The position numbers and the translations under genes were made by a program. Shown in pieces: positions 51,676 through 60,499 of a stretch of 64,000 nucleotides of DNA. The first letter of the stretch is position 1. Every line of letters starts with the position of its first letter. The stretch comes from Microbacterium sp. zg-Y1090 (GTDB lineage Bacteria > Actinomycetota > Actinomycetes > Actinomycetales > Microbacteriaceae): assembly GCF_030246945.1 (NCBI RefSeq), contig NZ_CP126742.1:2542001-2606000 (forward strand). The letters are read 5' to 3'. The notes beneath the pieces are model-generated. The model saw only the letters and a program-made list of their open reading frames with translations, was not told the origin of the DNA and did not search any database.

Positions 51676-53757
51676 TCAGTCCGCGAGGGCGCGGAGGATG
51701 CCCTGCTCGAGGTACGGAACCAGCGTGCGTGCCCAGGTCGCCGTGACGTGGTGCGCGTCACGGTACACCAGCACATTCCCGATGACCGGCGGGCACACGT
51801 TCTCGTCGCAGTAGAACTCCGTCAGGTCGACGAGCTCGGCGTTGGGCACCAGCGCGGCCGCCTCCGCATTCCCGTCTGTCCGCGCGAGTGCGTCCGCCCG
51901 AGGCCGGGCACACGCGGTCGCCGCATTCGCCAGGTTCTGCGCGACGCACGCTGCTGTCTCGGGAGTCATACCGGGGTTGTCCCGGATCGCAACGATAGGA
52001 ATATCCGGGAGTGCGCTCCAGGCTTCCACCAGCCCGCGGACGGTCGCTTCATCCACCGTCTCGCCTTCCGAGGGGGTCACCGCAACCGATCCGGTATTCG
52101 TGACCACGAGAAGGTCAGGCGGGTCGCCCTGGATCCGCTCCATGATGGAGGCTCGCCACAGCCTGCAAGCGCGGCGGCTCGCCTCCGCAACAGGACGCGG
52201 TTCTGCGGCGGTGAGGTAACAGCCACCCGCCCCGGCGACTTGCATTTGCCAACCCTGCCGCTCCGCGATCGCACCATAGGCGCCGATGAGCGTGTTGTTG
52301 TGCGAGTCGCCTACGGCCAGCACTCGCATCATGGGAGCCTCCGGCTCGTGGATGGTGCAGATCTTCGCGGCACCGGTGTCGTCCGATCCCCAGCACTCCG
52401 GCAGGTTGGCGTCATCGCTGACCGCCACCGAAGGATCGGGCACCACGAGGCCGGCGAGTCGTGAGTCCTCGCAGGGCGCCAGCACGGGGTCGACCGCGGC
52501 GGCGCCGAAGCACTCAGGCGGATCGGACTCGTAGGAGGTCAGCAGGTCAGCTCGAGCCTTGTCACGCTGGTCGACGCTGACGAGTGCTGCCCCGGCCACA
52601 GCGACCACCAGGGTCATGCCCAGTGCGCTCCACAGGGCGACCGTGCGCGGGCGACGGCCGCCGAGCAGCTGTGGCGAGAAGCGCACGGGCTCCTCGATGA
52701 ACCGGGTCGACAGCCACGCGAGCGCGAGCGCCGCGATCGCGATGCTCACCTTGTCCAGCGCCGACAGCGGCCTGCCCGTCGCGAAGGGGAGCAGGACGAT
52801 GAGCGGCCAGTGCCAGAGGTACACCGCGTAGGAGACATGCCCCAGCAGTGCGACGGGGCGCCACCGGCCGACTCGCCCTATCGGAGACCGGGCGCCCGCC
52901 CACAGCACGAGCAGCGTCCCGGCGACCGGCAGCGCGGCCGCGATTCCCGGGAACGGCGTGTCAGCGGTGTAGAGCAGCGTCGCGGCGCCGATCATGGCGA
53001 CGCCGGCCACGGACAGGGCCACCCTCATCCACCTCGGCGCCTCGACGGCGACGAACGCGAGCAGCGCACCCGCGCCGAACTCCCACGCTCGCGTGAACGA
53101 AGAGAAGTATGCGATCGAAGGGGAGTAGGCGACCAAGAACACAGAGTAGGCGAAAGACGCGACGACAGCGACCGCGACGACAACAGCCATAGCGATCTGC
53201 ACCGCGCGGCGGCGGCGCCGGGCAGCGGCAACAGCGACGAGCAACAGCAGCGGCAGGACGAAATAGAACTGCTCCTCGACCGACAGGGTCCAGAAGTGCT
53301 GAGTGGGCGACGCCGCGTTGTCCATCGCGAGGTAGTCGACCGAATCCCACGCCAGGCCCCAGTTCTCGATGTACAGGACGGAGGCGATGATCTCCCGCAG
53401 GAACTGCCGCCAGTGCAGGTCCGGCACGAGCACCACCACTGCGACGGCAGTCGCGAGGAGCACCGTCAGCGAAGCGGGCAGCAGCCGGACAGCCCGTCGC
53501 GCCCAAAAGCGGGCGACGCGGATCGTGCCCGTGCGGGACGCCTCGCGGAGCAGGTGCGAGGTGATGAGGAAGCCGCTGATGACGAAGAAGACGTCGACGC
53601 CGACGAACCCGCCCTGCAGCCGATTGGGCCACAGGTGGTACAGCAGCACCGCGCCGACCGCCAGGGCGCGCAGCGCCTGGATGTCGGCGCGCAGATTCCC
53701 CTGCTCTGCGGCGGTCCGTCGCTTCGGGACGACGGCCGACGGAATCGTCACGCTCAC
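51676..53757 (-). CDS. acyltransferase-3 / SGNH-hydrolase fusion, OatA type
   Basis: 693 residues from GTG. Ten or eleven helices form an acyltransferase-3 domain (about 20-385): Arg30 and His41 give the R-x10-H motif, followed by GGFVGVDVFFVISGFLI and LSVEEQFYFVLPLLL. The outer C-terminal SGNH domain (about 470-690) shows VGDSHNNTLIG (nucleophile Ser) and RDAHHVTATWARTL (Asp/His). Such proteins O-acetylate cell-surface glycans or peptidoglycan. TAGACT six bases before the GTG indicates a leaderless message. Confidence 0.93.
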   Translation of the reverse strand: MSVTIPSAVVPKRRTAAEQGNLRADIQALRALAVGAVLLYHLWPNRLQGGFVGVDVFFVISGFLITSHLLREASRTGTIRVARFWARRAVRLLPASLTVLLATAVAVVVLVPDLHWRQFLREIIASVLYIENWGLAWDSVDYLAMDNAASPTQHFWTLSVEEQFYFVLPLLLLVAVAAARRRRRAVQIAMAVVVAVAVVASFAYSVFLVAYSPSIAYFSSFTRAWEFGAGALLAFVAVEAPRWMRVALSVAGVAMIGAATLLYTADTPFPGIAAALPVAGTLLVLWAGARSPIGRVGRWRPVALLGHVSYAVYLWHWPLIVLLPFATGRPLSALDKVSIAIAALALAWLSTRFIEEPVRFSPQLLGGRRPRTVALWSALGMTLVVAVAGAALVSVDQRDKARADLLTSYESDPPECFGAAAVDPVLAPCEDSRLAGLVVPDPSVAVSDDANLPECWGSDDTGAAKICTIHEPEAPMMRVLAVGDSHNNTLIGAYGAIAERQGWQMQVAGAGGCYLTAAEPRPVAEASRRACRLWRASIMERIQGDPPDLLVVTNTGSVAVTPSEGETVDEATVRGLVEAWSALPDIPIVAIRDNPGMTPETAACVAQNLANAATACARPRADALARTDGNAEAAALVPNAELVDLTEFYCDENVCPPVIGNVLVYRDAHHVTATWARTLVPYLEQGILRALAD

Positions 53758-53787
53758 CGAGACAGTCTAGGAGACCGGCGCCGGGGC

Positions 53788-56271
53788 TCAGATCTTGGTG
53801 ATCGGCGCGACCTTGATCAGCAGCTTCTTCGCCCCCGCCGTGTCGAAGCGCACGTGGGCGATGCGCTTGGCGCCCTCTCCGGTGACGGTGTCGACGCGGC
53901 CCTCGCCGAAGTCGTCGTGGCGGATGCGGTCCCCGGCGGCGAGCTCGAGGTCGCCGTTGTCGCGCACCTTGGCCGTCACGCGGTTCGGGAACCGGCTGGG
54001 GTCGGTGACGCGAGCCGAGCGCCCGAGCGGCACCAGATCATCGCCGTAGCGCGATCCGCCCCCGAAGCCCCCCGATGACCCGGATCCGCCGCCGGGTCGT
54101 CGCGCGTTGAGCGCCCGCGACTGGCTTCCGCCGCGCGAGTTGACGTCGCCGGGCGACTGCCGCCAGTTCACCAAACCGGCCGGGATCTCCTGCAGGAAGC
54201 GGCTCGGCATGGCCGCCGAGACCTCCCCGAACTGCGCACGCGTCATCGCCAGCGACAGGTACAGCCGGCGTCGGGCCCGGGTGATGCCGACGTAGAACAG
54301 CCGGCGCTCCTCCTGCGGCCCGCCGGGCTCCCCCGCGGAGATGCGGTGCGGGATGAGGTCCTCTTCGACACCGGTGATGAAGACCGTGTCGAACTCCAGG
54401 CCCTTGGCCGTGTGGAGGGTCATCAGCGACACGGAGCCGGAACCGTCATCGAGGTCGTCGGCATCCGATACCAGGGCGACGTCGGTGAGGAAGTCGAGGA
54501 TCGTGCCCTCCGGGTTGTTGCGGGCGAACTCGCGGGCCACGGCGACGAATTCGTCGAGGTTCTCCACGCGCGCTTCGTCCTGCGGGTCCTTGCTGCGCCG
54601 CAGCGCGTCGAGGTAGCCGCTCTTGTTCAGCAGCAGCGTCAGCCCCTGCGGGATCACCGACGGCGGCGGCAGTTCCCCGGAGGTGGGGAGCATGAGGGCG
54701 GATGCCTCGGCCAACACGGCGTCCAGCTGCGAGATGGCGGTCTGGAGCTTCGGCCCCACGCCGAGCGCGGAGGCGTTGGCGAGCGCGTCGCGGAAGGTGA
54801 TCTGCTCCTCGGCGGCGTAGCGGGCGATGGCCGTCTCGGTGACGTCTCCGATGCCCCGGCGAGGACGGTTCAGGATGCGGCGCACCGCCATCTCGTCGGC
54901 CGGGTTGGCGACCGCGGTGAGGTAGGCCAGGGCGTCCTTGATCTCGGCACGCTCGTAGAACTTCGTGCCGCCCATGATCTTGTACGGCACCGCCGAGCGG
55001 ATGAAGATCTCCTCCAGCGCTCGGGACTGCGAGTTGGTGCGGTAGAACACGGCCATGTCGGAGTAGCCGACGCCGGCCTTGCGCACCCGCTCGATCTCGT
55101 CAGCGACGAACTGCGCCTCGTCGTGCTGCGAATAGCCGGTGAAGCCGACGATCTGCTCACCCTCGCCGACATCAGTCCACAGCTTCTTCTCCTTGCGGTC
55201 GAAGTTGTTGCCGATGACGGCGTTCGCCGCGGAGAGGATGTTCTGCGTGGAGCGGTAGTTCTGCTCGAGCAGCACCACCTCCGCGCCGGGGAAGTCGCGC
55301 TCGAACTCGCTGATGTTGCGGATGTCGGCGCCGCGGAAGGCGTAGATGGACTGGTCCGAGTCACCGACCACGGTGAGCGACGCACCCTCGAGCCCGGGGC
55401 CGTTCGCCGCCGGCTCGGGCTCGAAGATCATCATTCCGCCGGCGGAATACGGCTCGGCGCCGCTGGCGCCGGACACCGGACGGGTGAGTTCGCGGATGAG
55501 CGAGTACTGAGCGTGGTTGGTGTCCTGGTACTCATCGACGAGGATGTGGCGGAACCGGCGGCGGTAGACGTCGGCGACGTGCGGGAAGGCGCGGAACAGG
55601 TAGACGGTCTGGGCGATGAGGTCGTCGAAGTCGAACGCGTTCGCTCGCCGCAGCGAACGCTCGTAGTCGGCGAACACCTCGACGAAGACGCGCTCGGCGG
55701 GGTCGTTCATGTTCGCCTGCCGCGCGTAGGACTCGGCGTCGGCCAGCTCGTTCTTGAGCTTCGAGATCTTGCCCTGCACCGCAGCGGGAGTGAGTCCGAA
55801 CGCGTCGGCCTCGTGCTGCTTCACGAGGCGCTTGATGAGCGCTCGGGAGTCGCCGGAGTCGTAGATGCTGAAGGAGCTCCTGAAGCCGAACTGCTCGGCC
55901 TCGCGGCGGAGGATGCGCACGCAGGCGGAGTGGAAGGTGGAGATCCACATGCCCTTGGATGCCTCACCGACCAGCTGCCCCACGCGCTCGCGCATCTCGC
56001 CGGCGGCCTTGTTGGTGAAGGTGATCGCGAGGATCTGGCTCGGCCAGGCTTCACGATTGCGCAGCAGCGAGGCGATACGGTGCGTCAGCACACGGGTCTT
56101 GCCCGACCCGGCGCCGGCGACGATGAGCAGGGCCGGCCCGCGATAGGTCACGGCACGGCGCTGCGGCTCGTTGAGCCCCCGCAGCAGATCGTCGTCCTCC
56201 CGCGGTCCAGCATCGCCGACGATCACGGGAACGGATGCCGCTTCGCGCGCGGCCGGAGCAGAGTCGGTCAT
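53788..56271 (-). CDS. pcrA: ATP-dependent DNA helicase PcrA/UvrD
   Basis: 827 residues of superfamily 1A helicase. Walker A IVAGAGSGKTRVLTHR (about 50-65), Walker B LVDEYQDTNHAQY, motif III VGDSDQSIYAFRGAD, motif IV EQNYRSTQNIL, motif V LMTLHTAKGLEFDTVFITG and motif VI VGITRARRRLYLS are in order. The C-terminal Gly/Ser linker and Tudor-like end (DLELAAGDRIRHDDFGEGRV) match PcrA, which binds RNA polymerase. Acts in nucleotide-excision repair and fork clearance. TAGACT nine bases before ATG. Confidence 0.96.
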   Translation of the reverse strand: MTDSAPAAREAASVPVIVGDAGPREDDDLLRGLNEPQRRAVTYRGPALLIVAGAGSGKTRVLTHRIASLLRNREAWPSQILAITFTNKAAGEMRERVGQLVGEASKGMWISTFHSACVRILRREAEQFGFRSSFSIYDSGDSRALIKRLVKQHEADAFGLTPAAVQGKISKLKNELADAESYARQANMNDPAERVFVEVFADYERSLRRANAFDFDDLIAQTVYLFRAFPHVADVYRRRFRHILVDEYQDTNHAQYSLIRELTRPVSGASGAEPYSAGGMMIFEPEPAANGPGLEGASLTVVGDSDQSIYAFRGADIRNISEFERDFPGAEVVLLEQNYRSTQNILSAANAVIGNNFDRKEKKLWTDVGEGEQIVGFTGYSQHDEAQFVADEIERVRKAGVGYSDMAVFYRTNSQSRALEEIFIRSAVPYKIMGGTKFYERAEIKDALAYLTAVANPADEMAVRRILNRPRRGIGDVTETAIARYAAEEQITFRDALANASALGVGPKLQTAISQLDAVLAEASALMLPTSGELPPPSVIPQGLTLLLNKSGYLDALRRSKDPQDEARVENLDEFVAVAREFARNNPEGTILDFLTDVALVSDADDLDDGSGSVSLMTLHTAKGLEFDTVFITGVEEDLIPHRISAGEPGGPQEERRLFYVGITRARRRLYLSLAMTRAQFGEVSAAMPSRFLQEIPAGLVNWRQSPGDVNSRGGSQSRALNARRPGGGSGSSGGFGGGSRYGDDLVPLGRSARVTDPSRFPNRVTAKVRDNGDLELAAGDRIRHDDFGEGRVDTVTGEGAKRIAHVRFDTAGAKKLLIKVAPITKI

Positions 56272-56346
56272 GTCCTCTCAAGTCTAGGCGCGCACCCCGA
56301 CACCGGCCTGGGCGCCTCCCCAGGGCGGTAATGGGAGAATCGTCGC

Positions 56347-56751
56347 GTGCGCACCCTCCTGAACATCATCTGGCTGGTCCTCGCCGGATTCTGGCTGTTC
56401 CTCGGCTACCTCGCCGCGGGTGTCGTCCTGTGCGTGCTGATCGTGACGATCCCCTGGGGCATCGCCTCATTCCGCATCGGACTGTATGCGTTGTGGCCCT
56501 TCGGTCGCACCGTCGTCGCGAAGCCCACCGCCGGCAGCTGGTCGTTCCTCGGCAACGTGGTGTGGGTGCTCGTCGCGGGCATCTGGCTCGCGCTGGGGCA
56601 CATCCTCTCGGGCATCGCCCTGTGCATCACGATCATCGGCATCCCCCTCGGCATCGCGGACTTCAAGATGGTGCCGGTGTCGCTCGCGCCCCTGGGCAAG
56701 GAGATCGTCTCCACCCGTGTGGGCGCGTTCGACCGCGCCGTCGCGCGCTGA
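56347..56751 (+). CDS. YccF-domain membrane protein
   Basis: 134 residues from GTG. Two copies of the YccF domain are seen: NIIWLVLAGFWLFLGYLAAG with TIPWGIASFRIGLYALWPFGR, and NVVWVLVAGIWLALGHILSG with IGIPLGIADFKMVPVSLAPLG. Four helices. Function unknown. GAGAAT lies six bases before the GTG, so the message may be leaderless. Confidence 0.88.
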   Translation: MRTLLNIIWLVLAGFWLFLGYLAAGVVLCVLIVTIPWGIASFRIGLYALWPFGRTVVAKPTAGSWSFLGNVVWVLVAGIWLALGHILSGIALCITIIGIPLGIADFKMVPVSLAPLGKEIVSTRVGAFDRAVAR

Positions 56752-56883
56752 CGTCTCCGGACCGCCGGGCGCTCATCGATCACCACCGACCGCTGCAGCG
56801 GTCGACCCCGCCGCCACCGCCTGAGCGTCGCCGCGGGGAAGCCGCGTGCGGCTCGGGCCAGCGGTTCTTCGATACCGCGCCGA

Positions 56884-56967
56884 GCACAACGTCGCCGATT
56901 CGCACTCGGTCGCGTCGGATTCGCCCCCTCCGCCCCCGGGCCGAGGGATCCTGACGACGTTGTGCAC
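56884..56967. repeat. inverted repeat pair GCACAACGTCGCC / CGACGTTGTGCAC
   Basis: The arms lie at 56884-56896 and 56955-56967 with 58 bases between. Third locus of the family also found at 44822 and 50408. It sits in the 560-base gap between the YccF gene and the MFS gene, together with the tRNA-like element at 57101. Confidence 0.82.
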
Positions 56968-57086
56968 GCCGATCCCGGGCGGCCGCCGTCCCCCGTCAGA
57001 GGTACCTGCCCGGCGGGCCGTCCGTCACGCACCGTCACACGCCGCCACCGACCGCAACAAGCCGACCCCGTGTCGGCGCGAGCGCC

Positions 57087-57092
57087 TAGCGT
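57087..57092 (+). promoter_or_regulatory. -10-like box before the tRNA-like element
   Basis: TAGCGT lies eight bases before the first base of the tRNA-like fold, a spacing that would start transcription at or just before the acceptor stem. No clear -35 element. Confidence 0.45.
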
Positions 57093-57100
57093 GGGGTCAT

Positions 57101-57172
57101 CGCGGCGATCCGGGTGGTCCCGGGCACCGGCTCATACCCGGGTGCGTTGCGGGTTCGACTCCCGCCGTCGCG
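57101..57172 (+). tRNA. divergent tRNA-like element with CAT anticodon (Met/Ile2-like)
   Basis: A full cloverleaf can be drawn: acceptor CGCGGCG (57101-57107) with CGTCGCG (57166-57172, one G-T pair); D stem CCGG/CCGG (57110-57113, 57120-57123) around GTGGTC; anticodon stem with loop CTCATAC (57131-57137), anticodon CAT at 57133-57135; T arm GCGGG-TTCGACT-CCCGC (57149-57165), fully canonical. It is unusual in lacking T8, A14 and A21, in having a short D loop, an A-G pair at 27-43, and no encoded CCA. It may be a real but odd tRNA, a tRNA-like RNA, or a decayed gene. Confidence 0.5.
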
Positions 57173-57219
57173 TCGAGCCGGCGAGCGACCCCTCAGCGCG
57201 CGAAATGCGCCATTCCGAC

Positions 57220-57248
57220 GGCGGTAGGGTGTTCTTCCGCCCTACGCC
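57220..57248 (+). terminator. hairpin downstream of the tRNA-like element
   Basis: GGCGGTAGGG (57220-57229) pairs with CCCTACGCC (57240-57248) with one bulged G around a 10-base loop. It lies 47 bases after the tRNA-like element and could end its transcript. Confidence 0.45.
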
Positions 57249-57311
57249 ACGCGCGCCTGTCACCGCGCTGCGAGGTCATGCTCACCGGCGAACATCCCTA
57301 GGAACGGCCAC

Positions 57312-58580
57312 ATGTCCCCGCTCGGCGAACTGATCGCGCCCCGGCGTCTCGGCCGCGACTTCCGCTGGCTGCTCGCGTCGTCGTGGACGAGCAACATCGG
57401 CGACGGCATCGCCCTGTCGGCGGCGCCGCTGCTGCTCGCGTCGCTGACCTCGTCACCGCTGCTCGTGGCGGCGGGCGCGATGATGCAGTTCCTCCCCTGG
57501 CTGCTGTGCGGCCTGGTGGCCGGCTCCATCGCCGACCACCATGACCGGCGCCGGCTGGTCATGGTGGCCAACGGCTCGCGGGCGGTGATCGTCCTGGGCC
57601 TGGTGGTCTTCCTCGCCACCGGCCAGGTCACGGTCGCGGTCGTGCTCGCTTCGGCGTTCCTCTACGGCACCGCGGAAGTCTTCGCCGACACCGCCGGCAG
57701 CACCCTCATGCCCATGCTGGTGCGCCCCGGCGACCTCGGCATCGGCAACGCCCGTCTGCAGGCCGGCTACCTCGTCGGAAACCAGCTGGCGGGTCCGCCG
57801 CTGGGGGCCTTCCTCTTCGCGCTCGGGTCGTTCTGGCCCTTCCTCATGCAGATCGTGTGCGTGAGCCTGGCGGTCGTGCTCATCTCGCGCATCGCTCGCA
57901 CTCCGGTGCCGGCGAAGGACGAGCCGACGACGGATGCCCCGAAGGTGCACCCCATCCGGGAGGGGCTGCAGTGGCTGCGTGCCCACCCGCCCGTGCGCAC
58001 GCTCGTGGTCATCATCCTGGTGTTCAACGTGACGTGGGCGGCGCCCTGGAGCATCCTCGTGCTCTACGCGACCGAGCACCTCGACATGGGCGCCGTCGGC
58101 TTCGGCGCGCTGACGACCGCCTCCGCCATCGGCGGCCTGGCGGGCACGGCATGCTTCGGCTGGCTGGAGCGCCACGTCTCGTTCGCGACGCTCATGCGCG
58201 TATGCCTCTCCCTCGAAGTGCTCATGCACCTCGCGTTCGCGCTCACGACGATCCCCGCCGTCGCCTTCATCATCATGTTCGGCTTCGGTGCCTACGCCTT
58301 CATCTGGGGCACCATCTCCACCACCGTGCGCCAGCGGCTGGTGCCGCTGCATCTGCAGGGCCGCATCGCCTCGGTGAACATGGTGGGGGTCTTCGGCGGC
58401 CTCGTGATCGGCCAGCTTCTCGGCGGGCTGATCGCCCAAGGGTGGGGGCTCACCGCCCCGTGGTGGTTCGCCTTCGGCGGCTCCGCCATCACGCTGCTGC
58501 TGGTGTGGCGCTCGATCTCCCACATCGCCGCCGCGCGGCCGGTGCTGGGCGAGCCGGACCGCGACGACGACGCGGCGTAG
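57312..58580 (+). CDS. major facilitator superfamily exporter (EntS-like, MFS_3)
   Basis: 422 residues with twelve helices. FRWLLASSWTSNIGDGIALSAAPLLLASL (in parts) opens the first helices; SIADHHDRRRLVMVANGSRA is the cytoplasmic loop 2-3 motif and VFADTAGSTLMPMLV a family block. Members export enterobactin, macrolides or other compounds; substrate unknown. TAGGAA (57299-57304) lies seven bases before the ATG, so it is transcribed from its own promoter and not with the tRNA-like element. Confidence 0.92.
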   Translation: MSPLGELIAPRRLGRDFRWLLASSWTSNIGDGIALSAAPLLLASLTSSPLLVAAGAMMQFLPWLLCGLVAGSIADHHDRRRLVMVANGSRAVIVLGLVVFLATGQVTVAVVLASAFLYGTAEVFADTAGSTLMPMLVRPGDLGIGNARLQAGYLVGNQLAGPPLGAFLFALGSFWPFLMQIVCVSLAVVLISRIARTPVPAKDEPTTDAPKVHPIREGLQWLRAHPPVRTLVVIILVFNVTWAAPWSILVLYATEHLDMGAVGFGALTTASAIGGLAGTACFGWLERHVSFATLMRVCLSLEVLMHLAFALTTIPAVAFIIMFGFGAYAFIWGTISTTVRQRLVPLHLQGRIASVNMVGVFGGLVIGQLLGGLIAQGWGLTAPWWFAFGGSAITLLLVWRSISHIAAARPVLGEPDRDDDAA

Positions 58581-58598
58581 CCGGTCGCGGCCGGCACC

Positions 58599-59018
58599 TC
58601 ACGCCGCAGCGCTCGCGGCGGCGGAGATCAGGCCGATGCCGGTGGCGATCAGCCCCACGGCGAGCACGCCCGCTCCCAGCCAGACCAGGGCGATGGCGCG
58701 TCCTGGCCGTTGCGGGTCCGTCCCGAGCACGGACAGGAAGAACCCCGCCGGCATCAGGATCGCGGAGACCAGCACGCCGGTCGGCCCGACCCCCGCCCAG
58801 GGCTCGCCCACACCGGCGGCCTGGCTGAGCAGCAGCATCACGAGACCGAGGATGACCAGCACCCCGGCGTGGGCGTGCCCGGCACGGAAGAACGTGGACT
58901 GCAGGACGTTCGCCCGCTTCTGCCCCCGCACGATCCGCAGCATGAGCACGCCGCCGGTCTCGATGGTGACGATGGTCAGCACGACGATCCCTGCCGTGAG
59001 GCTCGCTCCAGCGTCCAT
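58599..59018 (-). CDS. small four-helix membrane protein under MerR-type control
   Basis: 139 residues from MDAGASLTAG with AAGGAGG before the ATG. Four hydrophobic helices; FFRAGHAHAGVLVILGLVML has a His-rich motif (RAGHAHAG) seen in small actinobacterial membrane proteins of unknown role. The promoter upstream has a wide spacer with a dyad and the MerR gene faces away from it, so the pair is probably regulator and target. Confidence 0.78.
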   Translation of the reverse strand: MDAGASLTAGIVVLTIVTIETGGVLMLRIVRGQKRANVLQSTFFRAGHAHAGVLVILGLVMLLLSQAAGVGEPWAGVGPTGVLVSAILMPAGFFLSVLGTDPQRPGRAIALVWLGAGVLAVGLIATGIGLISAAASAAA

Positions 59019-59051
59019 GACACCCTCCTTGGTTGGATAGTTCAACTCCCC

Positions 59052-59083
59052 ATTATTGGATAGTGATACTCTCCAACTGTCAA
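59052..59083 (-). promoter_or_regulatory. MerR-type promoter with operator dyad in a 20-bp spacer
   Basis: On the minus strand TTGACA (59083-59078) is a perfect -35 hexamer and AATAAT (59057-59052) a good -10, 20 bases apart instead of 17. A 21-base dyad, TTGGA-TAGTGATACTC-TCCAA on the plus strand (59056-59076), fills the spacer. A further TTGGATAGT is at 59033-59041. This is the classic arrangement of promoters activated by MerR proteins through DNA twisting. Confidence 0.7.
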
Positions 59084-59121
59084 CCCCCCTCCTTCACTCC
59101 TTCGATACAGAGGTGCTCACG

Positions 59122-59766
59122 ATGCGGATCTCCGAGTTGGCGCGTGCGGCGCGTGTTCCCCTGGCGACCGTGAAGTTCTATCTGCGCGAGGGCGTCCTCC
59201 CGCCTGGCCACGCCACCAGCGCGACCCAGGCGACGTACGACGAGACCCACCTCCAGCGCCTGCGCCTGATCCGTTCCCTGCTCGAAGTCGGCGGTCTTCC
59301 GCTGGCCAAGGTGCGAGCCGTGCTCGACGTCGTCGATACCCCGGGACCCGATCCATACGCCGCGGTCGGTCACGCGATGGCCGCACTCCCCCCGTACGTC
59401 GCGGCGCCGACTCCTTCCTCACGGGCGACGTCGCTGCTCGACGCGATCGGTCTCGCCTATGACCCCGATGCCGCGGCCGTCGCCCAACTCGACGCGGCGC
59501 TGGCCGGCCTCGAGGCCGCCGACCGCCCGCTCAGCACGGAGACCGCGCGACGCTACGCGGCGCAGATCCGCGTCATCGCCGAGCGCGAGGTCGGCTCCGT
59601 CGAGGGCGACGGCACGCGCGACCTGGCCACCGTCGTGCAGGACATCGTGCTCGGCACCGTGCTGATGGAGCCGGTCATCCTCGCCCTGCGCCGACTGATG
59701 CATGCCTCGCTGTACCGCGAATTCCTTCGCGACGCCCCTCAGCAGATGGGCGAGGAGAGCACCTGA
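59122..59766 (+). CDS. MerR-family transcriptional regulator
   Basis: 214 residues starting at MRISELARAARV with GAGGTG upstream. The winged helix is complete (ISELARAARVPLATVKFYLREGVLPPG, then LQRLRLIRSLLEVGGLPLAKVRAVL). The C-terminal part (about 75-214) is a long effector domain without Cys clusters, so it is not a metal sensor of the usual kind. A frame open from 59056 has only TTG/GTG starts inside the operator, so ATG 59122 is preferred. Confidence 0.9.
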   Translation: MRISELARAARVPLATVKFYLREGVLPPGHATSATQATYDETHLQRLRLIRSLLEVGGLPLAKVRAVLDVVDTPGPDPYAAVGHAMAALPPYVAAPTPSSRATSLLDAIGLAYDPDAAAVAQLDAALAGLEAADRPLSTETARRYAAQIRVIAEREVGSVEGDGTRDLATVVQDIVLGTVLMEPVILALRRLMHASLYREFLRDAPQQMGEEST

Positions 59767-59812
59767 TCGCGAGCAGGATGCTCAGCTGATCGGACGACCT
59801 CTGGTCTGGCCG

Positions 59813-60220
59813 TCAGGTGGCGCTGTAGGAACCGACGAAGTCGCGCAGCGCGTGCTCTTCGGGCAGTTCGACCCAGAGCCTGCTGCTGCCCGCGGTGGAG
59901 CCCAGGCCGTTGACCACGGCGGCGCCGCCCAGGTCGTCGAGCAACTGCGCGATGTCGGCGGCATACGCGTCGGCGACGTATCCGACGCCGCGCCCGCGTG
60001 CGTAGACGGCGATCGCCGAGGCATCGCGACGGTTGCCGGGCTCGCGGCGCAGCACGTACATGCGGTCCCCGGCATGCGAGCGCTCGTGGTCATCCGCGAG
60101 GAAGTGGGTGCGCTCCACCCGAGCGCGGGTCGATTCGAGTCCGCGCAGATCGGGGAGGGCGGCGTGCTCGTGGGCGCGCAGCGACAGCAGAGAGCGGACG
60201 TGTTCCCACCAGACAGACAT
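59813..60220 (-). CDS. HIRAN-domain protein
   Basis: 135 residues. VLRREPGNRRDASAIAVYARGRGVGYVADAYAADI (in parts, about 58-92) has the HIRAN pattern: Arg/Glu-Pro-x-N, D-x-N/S-A-I-A-V, then a G-x-V/L-G-Y strand. In eukaryotic HLTF this domain binds 3' DNA ends; stand-alone bacterial copies are of unknown role. TAACCT (60233-60228, minus) lies seven bases before the ATG: leaderless. Confidence 0.8.
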   Translation of the reverse strand: MSVWWEHVRSLLSLRAHEHAALPDLRGLESTRARVERTHFLADDHERSHAGDRMYVLRREPGNRRDASAIAVYARGRGVGYVADAYAADIAQLLDDLGGAAVVNGLGSTAGSSRLWVELPEEHALRDFVGSYSAT

Positions 60221-60277
60221 TCCGATCAGGTTATCGAAAGTGCCCTGGGAAACCGCCGGTGCGGTGGTGGGCGCCGT

Positions 60278-60499
60278 CTACCGCTCCGCATCGGCGGGCT
60301 CCGGCGACGTCGTGAACCCGATGAGCTTGTGCGTGCCGTCGCACCACGGCTTGATCGCCGACACGCCGCAGCGGCAGAGCGCCACCGTGCGCCGCGGCTG
60401 ACGGATCTCCTCCCCCGCCTCATCACGGAAGACGACGTCTCCACGGACGACCAGGGGCCCGTCGGGATAGGGGGTGATGGTGGGCTCTCGGCCGGTCAT
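60278..60499 (-). CDS. CDGSH iron-sulfur domain protein
   Basis: 73 residues starting at MTGREPTITPY with AGGAGGA before the ATG. Cys42, Cys44, Cys53 and His57 in CRCGVSAIKPWCDGTH are the [2Fe-2S] ligands of the CDGSH (mitoNEET-like) family. It may pass electrons or clusters. The start overlaps the glycosyltransferase stop as ATGA, so it is the third gene of a coupled operon. Confidence 0.93.
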   Translation of the reverse strand: MTGREPTITPYPDGPLVVRGDVVFRDEAGEEIRQPRRTVALCRCGVSAIKPWCDGTHKLIGFTTSPEPADAER

